Shown in pieces: positions 1-6,054 of a stretch of 6,054 nt of DNA. The first letter of the stretch is position 1; every line of letters starts with the position of its first letter. The position numbers and the translations under genes are program-made. Below the pieces are notes generated by a model. It saw nothing but the letters and a program-made list of their open reading frames with translations. It had not been told where the DNA came from and did no database searches. This stretch comes from Flavobacteriales bacterium UBA5869 (GTDB taxonomy: Bacteria > Bacteroidota > Bacteroidia > Flavobacteriales_D > Crocinitomicaceae), in NCBI GenBank assembly GCA_002432565.1, contig DJFP01000306.1:11128-17181 (forward strand), given 5' to 3'.

Positions 1-2048
1 AAAGAAAAACGGACATATTCAAAAGACATTTTCCCAGCCCTGATTTTGGAAACATCCAGCAAATCGTTTACAACATGCAGCAGTCCGTTTGCAGAAATCC
101 CAAGCGTATTAACAATTTCCTGCTGGCTCTTAGAAAGTTTTTCATCACTTAGCTGTCTTGTTAATCCGATAATTCCATTCATTGGAGTGCGGATCTCATG
201 GCTCACATTCGCTAGGAATAGTTCCTGGGTTTTCAATGCATTTTCCGCTTTTCGTTTCTCCCGTATTGCCAATTCCCGTGCTTCCAATAAGTCCGTAATA
301 TCCGTGTCTACATACACCAGGAATTTCAGTTCGTCATTTTCATCAAAAACCGGAGTCAATGAGGTCTGAATGTATTTCTGCTCCCCGTTCTTCATTTCTT
401 TAAATGCCTGGAAAACGACTGATTCTTTTGTCTCAACAGCGTGTTCGATAAAAGCCGATATTTCAGCTCTAGTCAAACCACTCAAATCATAAATACTGTT
501 TCCTTTTTTCTCAAAGAACTCATCTGCAGAGTCCCAGCCATATAACCGGACAAATCCTTCGTTTACCCATGAAATGATCCCCTGAGGGTTCGTGATCTTA
601 ATTCCGTTATTCGTATTACTGGCTACAATCGACAAACGCTCCAACTGCTTGTTCTTGGAAAGAATTACTTCATTCGAGGAAACACGGTCTTTATAACGAA
701 TGTAGATAAATATCAGCAAAATGATCAAAAGTGCAATACTCCCGATTAACAGGTTTAAAATAACGACCTGGTTCTCATTGTTTTCATTCTGAAGCCGCTT
801 GTTCTTGTTCAGGATCGCAATCTCTTCATTTTTTTTATTCAGATCATAGAGAAATTGAAGCCTCACCAATTCCTTCGCATTGACTTCGTCACTATACTCC
901 TCACTTTTTTCATTGAATTTAATCCGGTATTCATAAGCCGCTTTATAATTGCCTCTGAGGGTTTCAAGTTTCGAGTAATATTCGTAATAGTTTTTGTATT
1001 CGGCCAGGAACTGGAACTGGTCAATATAGGTTTTATATTCCTTCAACAGCTTTTCGGCTTCATTGAGTCTATGGTGTGTCAAATAAGATTTTATTAAGAG
1101 CCTGCAGTTACTGTAAATGTACTCCGGCATTTTTTTTCGCACGTAAATCGTTCTTGCAAAGTCCAGGTACTTTTTCAAGCTATCTATTTGACCTTCCAGC
1201 CCATAAGCTTCACCATAATTGGAATAACCAACGGCATAACTAACCGTATCTTTCATCTCCAGTGAACCCTCAATGCATTTTGCTGCATACTTGCGGCTGA
1301 TCGTTAAATCAAACTGCTGTTTCCTTAACTGGTAATAAATCAGGTATAAATTAGACAAGTTGTTATTGGACGATAGAATAAAATGATCAAACTTCTTGGT
1401 ATTCGCTTCGAACAAAATGGATTTATAAACCAGCTCTGCCCTGTCCAGGTACCACGTATTCTTTGTTTCATATCCATAATCGGTTAAACAATGCCCGACG
1501 TAACTTTTACAGGTAAAATATTCCTTCATGTTTTTGACAGTCCGGAATTCAGACATAGCGCGTTCGAAATGATTTCGTGCTTTCAGGAATACTTTGAGGT
1601 TCTTGAAGATTTGTCCGATTGTTTTTTCCGCTTCCCCGATCCGTTGGTGGTCTTTCATCTGTTCGGCAACAGAAAGTGCCTGGTATGCAAAATCTATTGC
1701 AGATTTCAGGTTACCTGTCTGCAGATTATAAACACCCAGCCGATGCAGGATTTCGTATTTTAAATATTTTTTCCGCTTCGTTTCTTCTAATCTGTTTGCC
1801 TTTGACAAAAGTTCGATACTCGAATAGATATCCGAGTCCTCCATTTCCTTTGCCCGGTTCAGCATTTTGGTCGCGGAATTCTCTTCATACGAAATAGAAT
1901 CAGCGTACGAAACAGGAGTATTCAGGAAAACAAGTAACACAAGTAATCCGAATTTGAAAGTGCCGCTAAATATCTTTCCTGGTTTGAAACCCATGATTTT
2001 GAATAACAACCGTTTAAGAGTGAAATTAGGTATTATTTCCAAGCGCAT
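1..2048 (-). CDS. TPR- and PAS-containing sensor histidine kinase, C-terminus cut by window edge
   Basis: This is an inner-membrane sensor kinase that should autophosphorylate a histidine and pass the phosphate to a receiver domain. I translated the minus strand from 2048 to base 3: 682 codons without a stop, and the gene continues past base 1. Numbering from the Met at 2048: signal peptide about 19-49 (hydrophobic core GLLVLLVFL, likely cleavage after VSYA), helical TPR array about 50-395 (clearest units near 101-133 and 270-300), short coiled coil about 395-427, membrane helix about 428-450, PAS domain about 470-586, linker helix, then HisKA with SHEIRTPMNGIIG and phosphoacceptor His617. 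The HATPase domain, and possibly a receiver as is common with this HisKA type, would lie outside the window. The TPR region is predicted periplasmic, PAS and kinase cytoplasmic. An in-frame stop lies just upstream of 2048. ATG 1994 (residue 19) gives a more normal signal peptide and may be the true start. The ligand is unknown. Confidence 0.93.
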   Translation of the reverse strand, partial: MRLEIIPNFTLKRLLFKIMGFKPGKIFSGTFKFGLLVLLVFLNTPVSYADSISYEENSATKMLNRAKEMEDSDIYSSIELLSKANRLEETKRKKYLKYEILHRLGVYNLQTGNLKSAIDFAYQALSVAEQMKDHQRIGEAEKTIGQIFKNLKVFLKARNHFERAMSEFRTVKNMKEYFTCKSYVGHCLTDYGYETKNTWYLDRAELVYKSILFEANTKKFDHFILSSNNNLSNLYLIYYQLRKQQFDLTISRKYAAKCIEGSLEMKDTVSYAVGYSNYGEAYGLEGQIDSLKKYLDFARTIYVRKKMPEYIYSNCRLLIKSYLTHHRLNEAEKLLKEYKTYIDQFQFLAEYKNYYEYYSKLETLRGNYKAAYEYRIKFNEKSEEYSDEVNAKELVRLQFLYDLNKKNEEIAILNKNKRLQNENNENQVVILNLLIGSIALLIILLIFIYIRYKDRVSSNEVILSKNKQLERLSIVASNTNNGIKITNPQGIISWVNEGFVRLYGWDSADEFFEKKGNSIYDLSGLTRAEISAFIEHAVETKESVVFQAFKEMKNGEQKYIQTSLTPVFDENDELKFLVYVDTDITDLLEARELAIREKRKAENALKTQELFLANVSHEIRTPMNGIIGLTRQLSDEKLSKSQQEIVNTLGISANGLLHVVNDLLDVSKIRAGKMSFEYVRFS

Positions 2049-2171
2049 CCTTCTAAAATGAATAATTTACGCCTTACACTAAATGAATCAGGCATTTGGC
2101 TACTTGTTTTTTAACAGTTTCGCTCGATTTTGATAAGTATTCCTTAAATTCGGATGCAATAAAACTAAACT
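2049..2171. promoter_or_regulatory. Divergent intergenic spacer between kinase and aminopeptidase
   Basis: These 123 bases separate two genes read outward, so both promoters should lie here or just inside the coding starts. The stretch is AT-rich. On the plus strand TTTTG at 2128-2132 and TAAATTCG at 2145-2152 resemble the Bacteroidota -33 (TTTG) and -7 (TAnnTTTG) boxes, but the 12-base spacer is shorter than the roughly 19 bases usually seen, so I do not call a promoter from them. No strong inverted repeat that would mark an operator was seen. Neither start has a properly spaced Shine-Dalgarno; AGAAGG directly abuts the kinase ATG at 2048, too close to serve it. Confidence 0.45.
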
Positions 2172-4142
2172 ATGAAAAACAAAATTCTCCTTTCTCTCCT
2201 TTTCCTTCCGTTTTTTTACCACGCGCAAGACTCAAAAGGTTCATGTTCTTCCGTAAAAAAACATACAAATTCCCAATTGAAGAGCAATACATTTACTGTT
2301 GCTCAGATTGCTCAAACGGAATTATACGATGTTCATTATTATTTCCTGGACCTGAACATGACGAATACAACAACTACTTTGTCAGGTTCAGGTGAAATCC
2401 ATGCTGTCGCGCGTCAAGATCTCGATACGGCTTGGGTAGAGTTCTTCCAATCGTTTGTGATCTCTTCTATTGAGGTCGACGGAAACCCGGTTACTTATTC
2501 CCGCCAGAACAGCGCATTAAAAATTCCCGTAAACAAATTACAGGGAGAAAACTTTGTGATTCATGTAAATTACAGCGGAACACCTCCTACAGCGGCAACC
2601 AATCCGTTGGGCGGAGGCGGAATGACCAATCAAAGTTCTCCTTCCTGGGGAAACCAGGTTACCTGGTCGTTGTCAGAACCTTTTGCAGCTTATGAATGGT
2701 TCCCGGTAAAACAATCCCTGAAAGACAAAGCAGACAGCTGCTCGGTTTGGATTACTGTTCCTTCGAATTGCAAGGCAGGATCAAACGGTCTTTTGGAACA
2801 AGTAGTTGATTTGGGTAACGGTACTCACCGCTTCGAATGGAAACACAGGCATCCGATCGATTACTACCTGATCTCGGTAGCTGTTGCCAGGTATGTCGAA
2901 TACAACGTAACAGCGAATCCGGCAGGTTCGGGCCCGGTTTTGATCCAAAATTTCATTTACGACAACCCGGCTACCCTTCCTAATTTCCAGGACGATATTG
3001 ATGAAACCGTAGACTTTATGGAATTGTTTGCTGATTTGTTCGGACCATACCCGTATGCAGATGAAAAATACGGTCACTGCATGGCACCTATTTCCGGTGG
3101 AATGGAACACCAAACAATGACTACACAAGGATTCTTTAATCCCACTCTGACCTGCCACGAGTTGGCACACCAATGGTTCGGAGATCATGCAACCTGCTCT
3201 TCCTGGGCCGATATCTGGGTAAACGAAGGTTTTGCTTCCTATGCGGAATACATCATGTTGGAAAATCTGTATCCCGGAGATGAATTACAGGATATGCTTG
3301 ACAGACACGATGATATTATGTCGCAGTCGGGCGGATCTGTCTGGGTAGAAGATTCCCTGAGTGAAGGTGCTATTTTTTCCGGCAGACTGGTTTACAACAA
3401 AGGAGCGGCTATTGTGCATACACTTCGTTTCCTGGTAAACAATGATTCGGTTTTCTACGATGCTTTAAAAGCATACCAGGCGTTATATGCAGATTCTGTT
3501 GCTTCAGGTATTGAGGTGGTAGACGTGTTCGAAAACGAAAGCGGCCTGGATTTAACGAATTTCCTGGAAGAATGGTATTTCGGTGAAGGATACCCGACTT
3601 ATTCCGTTCGCTGGAACAATGTGGGAACCGGAAATGATCTCTTGTTGGAAATCAATCAAACAACCTCGAAGCCTTTGGTAACTCCTTTGTTTACGAATGA
3701 CCTGGAACTGCGTTTCGACAGAAGCGGCTCTTTGGCTGATACGATCATCCGTTTTCAGATTACAGGCAGCCAAAACCAATTCATCATTCCAAATGCTCCC
3801 AATTACGTAAACATTACGAAGATTGATCCCAACAACTGGATTTGCAACAAATCAGCCGGGATTGTGAAAGATCTTAACTTCACTTTAGGAATTGAAGAAA
3901 ATACCGATAAATCACGTATTTCGGTTTACCCGAATCCTTCCAACGGACCAATTACTATCGAAATGGCAACATCCGGAGATTACAGTTTGGTATTAATGGA
4001 TGCAAAAGGAAGCGAGATTACTTCCAAAGAATTTAACGGAGTAACAACTCTTGATTTGAAAAACCAGGCACAAGGAACTTACATCCTGCAGGTTGTTTCG
4101 AAAACAAGTGGAGAAAAGTTCAGCCGCTTGATCAAACGTTGA
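2172..4142 (+). CDS. Secreted M1 family zinc aminopeptidase with T9SS C-terminal sorting domain
   Basis: This 656-residue metallopeptidase should remove N-terminal amino acids from peptides at the cell surface or outside the cell. Residues 1-18 form a signal peptide (Lys-rich start, Leu/Phe core, probable cleavage HA|QD). An N-terminal beta domain spans about 40-240. The catalytic domain carries GGMEH at 309-313 (the GxMEN exopeptidase motif with His in place of Asn), zinc motif HELAH at 329-333 with catalytic Glu330, the third zinc ligand Glu352 in WVNEGFASY exactly 18 residues after His333, and Tyr408 in the place of the transition-state tyrosine. A small beta region covers about 476-570. 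Residues 583-656, starting ISVYPNPSNG, form a type A T9SS sorting domain, so export through Sec and then the outer membrane is expected. The large C-terminal helical domain of bigger M1 enzymes is absent. The A-rich leader before ATG 2172 has no Shine-Dalgarno. It lies head to head with the kinase. Substrate specificity cannot be read. Confidence 0.95.
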   Translation: MKNKILLSLLFLPFFYHAQDSKGSCSSVKKHTNSQLKSNTFTVAQIAQTELYDVHYYFLDLNMTNTTTTLSGSGEIHAVARQDLDTAWVEFFQSFVISSIEVDGNPVTYSRQNSALKIPVNKLQGENFVIHVNYSGTPPTAATNPLGGGGMTNQSSPSWGNQVTWSLSEPFAAYEWFPVKQSLKDKADSCSVWITVPSNCKAGSNGLLEQVVDLGNGTHRFEWKHRHPIDYYLISVAVARYVEYNVTANPAGSGPVLIQNFIYDNPATLPNFQDDIDETVDFMELFADLFGPYPYADEKYGHCMAPISGGMEHQTMTTQGFFNPTLTCHELAHQWFGDHATCSSWADIWVNEGFASYAEYIMLENLYPGDELQDMLDRHDDIMSQSGGSVWVEDSLSEGAIFSGRLVYNKGAAIVHTLRFLVNNDSVFYDALKAYQALYADSVASGIEVVDVFENESGLDLTNFLEEWYFGEGYPTYSVRWNNVGTGNDLLLEINQTTSKPLVTPLFTNDLELRFDRSGSLADTIIRFQITGSQNQFIIPNAPNYVNITKIDPNNWICNKSAGIVKDLNFTLGIEENTDKSRISVYPNPSNGPITIEMATSGDYSLVLMDAKGSEITSKEFNGVTTLDLKNQAQGTYILQVVSKTSGEKFSRLIKR

Positions 4143-4164
4143 TAAATATTCTTTTCTAAGATCT

Positions 4165-4196
4165 AAAGTCGCTATCCCATTGACAGCGACTTTTTT
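4165..4196 (+). terminator. Intrinsic terminator after the M1 aminopeptidase gene
   Basis: GTCGCT (4168-4173) pairs with AGCGAC (4185-4190). The stem is extended outward by AAA (4165-4167) against TTT (4191-4193), and inward by TC/GA after one A-C mismatch, leaving loop CCATT. Six T residues follow at 4191-4196. It begins 22 bases after the stop codon at 4142, so it should end the aminopeptidase transcript and isolate it from the next gene. Confidence 0.85.
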
Positions 4197-4308
4197 AATT
4201 CGTTTTATTTAGAATCATTTTATTCTGTCGGCCAAAGTTTTAATTTATTGTTATTTGTAAATGAAGTATCAAAATCATCCCTAATTTTACAGGACTAAAA
4301 TTATTATA

Positions 4309-4764
4309 ATGAAAAAGATCGCTTTATTACTATTAGTAGGTTTCGGGATTGCCGCATTGGCAAATCAGGCTTCTGCGCAGAGCAAATTACAGGACTGGGC
4401 TGAATTGAAAGAGTTCCACAAAGTAATGGCTCAAACATTCCATCCAAGTGAAGAAGGAAACCTGGAGCCGATTAAAACGCGTATCGGTGAAATGGTACAA
4501 AAAGCAAAAACGCTTCAGGCGTCTGCATTTCCGGCTGATTTCAATAATGAAAAAGTAAAGAAAGCTATTGATCAATTGGTTACTGACAGCCAGAAATTGG
4601 AGGCTGATATCAAAAACGGTGCTAGTGATAAAAAGATCACGAAATCACTTTCCGGTCTTCACGATGTATTTCATCAAATCGTAGGACTTTGTTCTGCAAC
4701 GGAAGGTCATGACCATGAGCACAAAGAAGGTGATGGTCACAGCCATGAAGGACACTCACACTAA
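4309..4764 (+). CDS. Small exported helical protein with histidine-rich C-terminal tail
   Basis: I do not recognise a named family with certainty. The 151-residue product has a classical signal peptide (MKK, hydrophobic core ALLLLVGFGIAAL, cleavage ASA|Q after residue 23), so the mature protein of about 128 residues should be periplasmic or secreted. The mature part looks like an all-alpha bundle: helix with EFHKVMAQTFHP (His37, His45), Lys/Glu-rich amphipathic helices about 53-112, and a last helix with LHDVFHQIVGLC (His118, His122, lone Cys128). The tail 133-151 has seven His residues (134, 136, 138, 144, 146, 149, 151) among Gly, Glu and Asp, which suggests binding of Zn, Ni, Cu or similar metals. 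The helix order and the position of the last Cys recall cytochrome c'/c556 proteins, but there is no CxxCH, so no covalent heme is expected. It appears monocistronic, with a terminator on each side. TTTG 4254-4257 and TAATTTTA 4282-4289 are a weak promoter candidate with an over-long 24-base spacer. Function as a metal buffer or chaperone is inference only. Confidence 0.88.
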   Translation: MKKIALLLLVGFGIAALANQASAQSKLQDWAELKEFHKVMAQTFHPSEEGNLEPIKTRIGEMVQKAKTLQASAFPADFNNEKVKKAIDQLVTDSQKLEADIKNGASDKKITKSLSGLHDVFHQIVGLCSATEGHDHEHKEGDGHSHEGHSH

Positions 4765-4783
4765 GAACGAATTCTATCATTTG

Positions 4784-4818
4784 AAGTCCTGATCTGCACT
4801 AGCCGATCAGGACTTTTT
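4784..4818 (+). terminator. Intrinsic terminator after the His-rich protein gene
   Basis: AAGTCCTGATC (4784-4794) is perfectly complementary to GATCAGGACTT (4805-4815), an 11-pair stem. After a T-C mismatch, GC/GC pairs continue inward around loop ACTA. A run of five T residues (4814-4818) follows on the plus strand. It starts 20 bases after the stop codon. On the minus strand only two T residues follow the stem, so it is unlikely to work well for the convergent reductase gene. Confidence 0.9.
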
Positions 4819-4831
4819 GATTTATATCAAT

Positions 4832-4956
4832 AATCTACGAGAAATAAAGGTGCTTGACCGAAGGTGTAGTTCTTACTCACTCTTTGTGGTAAACGTAAAG
4901 AGCTGTGTCGAAGGCGCAGCTAGTTAGAAATAAATCTGTTTAATCTGCGAAATTCG
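4832..4956. repeat. Repeat-like intergenic sequence in the convergent spacer
   Basis: This non-coding stretch contains several internally related short elements. An imperfect direct repeat sits at 4852-4875 and 4902-4926, offset by exactly 50 bases and sharing CGAAGG followed by the pattern YGYAGYT; about 15 of 23 aligned bases match. The second copy folds as a hairpin: AGCTGTG (4901-4907) with CGCAGCT (4915-4921), one T-G wobble, loop TCGAAGG. AATCTG occurs at 4933-4938 and 4942-4947, and AATCTA at 4832-4837. CGAAATTCG (4948-4956) is a near-palindrome. Such mosaics resemble dispersed intergenic repeats I associate with Bacteroidota genomes, but that recollection cannot be tested here. No ORF or RNA gene is supported. 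Confidence 0.4.
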
Positions 4957-4968
4957 TGGGCTACCAAC

Positions 4969-5979
4969 CTAAAACCCATTCACCCCATTTACCGTCGTAT
5001 ACTTCAAAATATTCTTCTTATCCGGATGAATACGTGCAAAAGCCGACTGAACAGCTAAAGTTCCTTCATGGAAACCACACAGAATAAGCTTCAATTTATT
5101 TTCATAGGTATTCACATCCCCGATCGCATAAATTCCCGGAATGTTCGTAGAATAATCGAGTGTATCCACCTTAATAGCGTTCTTCTCTATTTCCAGTCCC
5201 CAATCCGCTATTGGCCCCAGGGAAGGTTTCAAGCCGAATAACGGAATAAAATGGTCTGCTTTTGTTACGATCTCTCCATTTTTTGAATGACTGATGATAA
5301 CTTCTTCCAAAGAACTTCCGCCCTTTAAATCCGTTACTTCTGCCTCGGTAATTAGAGATATTTTCCCGGAACCAGCCATATCAATCACTTTTTGCACCGA
5401 ATCCAGGTGTCCACGGAAAGAAGCACTCCTGTGCACCAGTGTCACTTCCGAAGCAATGTTATTCTCAGCCAGGTAAATCGACCAATCCAATGCCGAATCG
5501 CCGCCTCCGGCAATGACACACTTTTTGTTGCGGAAAACTTCCGGATCTTTAATGATGTAATCCACTCCTTTTTCTTCAAAAAGCCCAATGCTGTCAATAG
5601 GCGGTTTTCGGGGTTCAAAAACTCCCAGTCCACCGGCAATCATGACAACCGGAGCTTTGTGCTGCGTTCCTTTTACGGTTGTCACAATAAATGAATTGTC
5701 TTCCTGCTTATCAATGGTTGAAGCGGCTTCTCCTAAGGTAAATCCGGGTTTGAACGGTGCAATTTGCTCCATCAGGTTGGTGATCAGATCACCTGCCAAC
5801 ACGGACGGAAATCCCGGAATATCATAGATCGGCTTTTTAGGATAGATCTCCGAACATTGTCCGCCGGGCTGTGGAAGCGAGTCAATCAAATGACAGCGCA
5901 ATTTTAGTAATCCGGCTTCAAATACTGTAAATAGACCAACCGGTCCTGCACCAATGATAATGATATCTGTTTCGATCAT
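4969..5979 (-). CDS. Thioredoxin reductase-like ferredoxin/flavodoxin-NADP+ reductase
   Basis: This 336-residue FAD flavoprotein most likely moves electrons between NADPH and ferredoxin or flavodoxin in the cytoplasm (EC 1.18.1.2), as in the Bacillus YumC-type family, whose members are of similar length. Visible motifs: FAD-binding GAGPVG at 10-15, Asp33 at the end of the second beta strand, PGGQC at 38-42, Tyr52 in IYDIPGFP, the NADPH-binding fold with AGGGDSA at 157-163, basic motif HRSASFRGH at 183-191 fitting the NADP 2'-phosphate, the second FAD motif GIYAIGDV at 282-289, and the family-like GFHEGTLAV around His304. There is no CxxC redox pair in the NADPH domain, which argues against a true thioredoxin reductase. 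ATG 5979 places the Rossmann motif at the usual distance, and an A/T-rich leader without Shine-Dalgarno precedes it. It is transcribed toward the His-rich protein gene. No ferredoxin gene lies in the window, so its partner is unknown. I saw no convincing terminator downstream. Confidence 0.92.
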   Translation of the reverse strand: MIETDIIIIGAGPVGLFTVFEAGLLKLRCHLIDSLPQPGGQCSEIYPKKPIYDIPGFPSVLAGDLITNLMEQIAPFKPGFTLGEAASTIDKQEDNSFIVTTVKGTQHKAPVVMIAGGLGVFEPRKPPIDSIGLFEEKGVDYIIKDPEVFRNKKCVIAGGGDSALDWSIYLAENNIASEVTLVHRSASFRGHLDSVQKVIDMAGSGKISLITEAEVTDLKGGSSLEEVIISHSKNGEIVTKADHFIPLFGLKPSLGPIADWGLEIEKNAIKVDTLDYSTNIPGIYAIGDVNTYENKLKLILCGFHEGTLAVQSAFARIHPDKKNILKYTTVNGVNGF

Positions 5980-6003
5980 GATTTGTTTATTTAATAATTT
6001 GGT

Positions 6004-6054
6004 TTCAAATGTTCAAATGTTTCTGTCCGCCGCGGCGGAGCAGATTCAAATGTT
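6004..6054. repeat. GC palindrome flanked by TTCAAATGTT repeats upstream of the reductase
   Basis: TTCAAATGTT occurs three times: 6004-6013, 6012-6021 (overlapping by two bases) and 6045-6054 at the window end. Between the second and third copies is the perfect 14-base palindrome TCCGCCGCGGCGGA (6026-6039). CTG (6023-6025) and CAG (6041-6043) can extend the stem around a bulged G6040. The palindrome starts 47 bases upstream of the reductase start codon. The all-GC core contrasts sharply with the AT-rich flanks. No T-run follows on either strand, so it is not an ordinary terminator. It may be a dispersed intergenic palindrome or a regulatory site. The element may continue past 6054. Confidence 0.6.

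Noticed and set aside
46..369. 107-codon plus-strand ORF at the window start
   Set aside because: It is antisense to the PAS/HisKA region of the kinase, whose minus-strand frame is uninterrupted and contains SHEIRTPMNGIIG.
2781..3188. 135-codon minus-strand ORF inside the aminopeptidase gene
   Set aside because: It lies wholly antisense to the catalytic domain, which has intact zinc motifs; the translation shows no domain or signal and fits a shadow frame.
4254..4289. Candidate promoter for the His-rich gene (TTTG and TAATTTTA)
   Set aside because: The second box lacks the final G of TAnnTTTG and the 24-base gap is longer than usual; too weak to list as a feature.
4692..4713. Possible heme c attachment at Cys128 of the His-rich protein
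   Set aside because: Only one Cys is present in the whole protein and no CxxCH occurs, so covalent heme by the usual route is not supported.
4732..4764. GHSHEGHSH coding repeat considered as a CRISPR-like or tandem DNA repeat
   Set aside because: The similarity is at the protein level; the codons differ between units, there are no spacers, and it lies inside a reading frame.
4901..4921. Hairpin considered as a terminator for the reductase gene
   Set aside because: No T-run follows on either strand, and on the minus-strand RNA the T-G wobble becomes a C-A mismatch.
5392..5694. Plus-strand ORFs within the reductase
   Set aside because: They are antisense to well-matched FAD and NADPH motifs of the reductase and have no recognisable content.

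Overview
The window reads as a chromosomal stretch from a member of the Bacteroidota. Three things support this: a secreted peptidase that ends in a type A sorting domain of the type IX secretion system (T9SS, found only in this phylum and close relatives), starts with A-rich leaders rather than Shine-Dalgarno sequences, and a signal peptide-TPR-membrane-PAS sensor kinase typical of the group. Base composition is moderately AT-rich. A flavobacterial (possibly Crocinitomicaceae/Fluviicola-like) host is a guess from overall feel and is not demonstrated.

Layout. 1-2048 (minus) is most of a TPR-containing sensor histidine kinase, read through signal peptide, TPR array, membrane helix, PAS domain and HisKA phosphoacceptor domain; its C-terminal ATPase and any receiver domain lie beyond base 1. 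A 123-base divergent spacer separates it from 2172-4142 (plus), a secreted M1 zinc aminopeptidase with a T9SS C-terminal domain, followed by a clear intrinsic terminator. After a 166-base AT-rich gap that contains that terminator and otherwise only an unconvincing promoter, 4309-4764 (plus) encodes a small exported helical protein with a seven-histidine tail, also closed by a strong terminator. The convergent spacer 4819-4968 carries repeat-like sequence. 4969-5979 (minus) is a thioredoxin-reductase-like ferredoxin/flavodoxin-NADP+ reductase. Its upstream region, cut by the window end, holds a 14-base GC palindrome between copies of TTCAAATGTT.

The four genes appear to be separate transcription units: one divergent pair (kinase/peptidase), one lone plus-strand gene, and one convergent minus-strand gene. 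Nothing in the sequence ties them into a pathway. The only arrangement that hints at a functional link is the kinase lying head to head with the secreted peptidase. No RNA gene, CRISPR array, insertion sequence, prophage or defence gene is visible. The least explained items are the His-rich exported protein and the two intergenic repeat regions; I found no convincing new multi-gene system.
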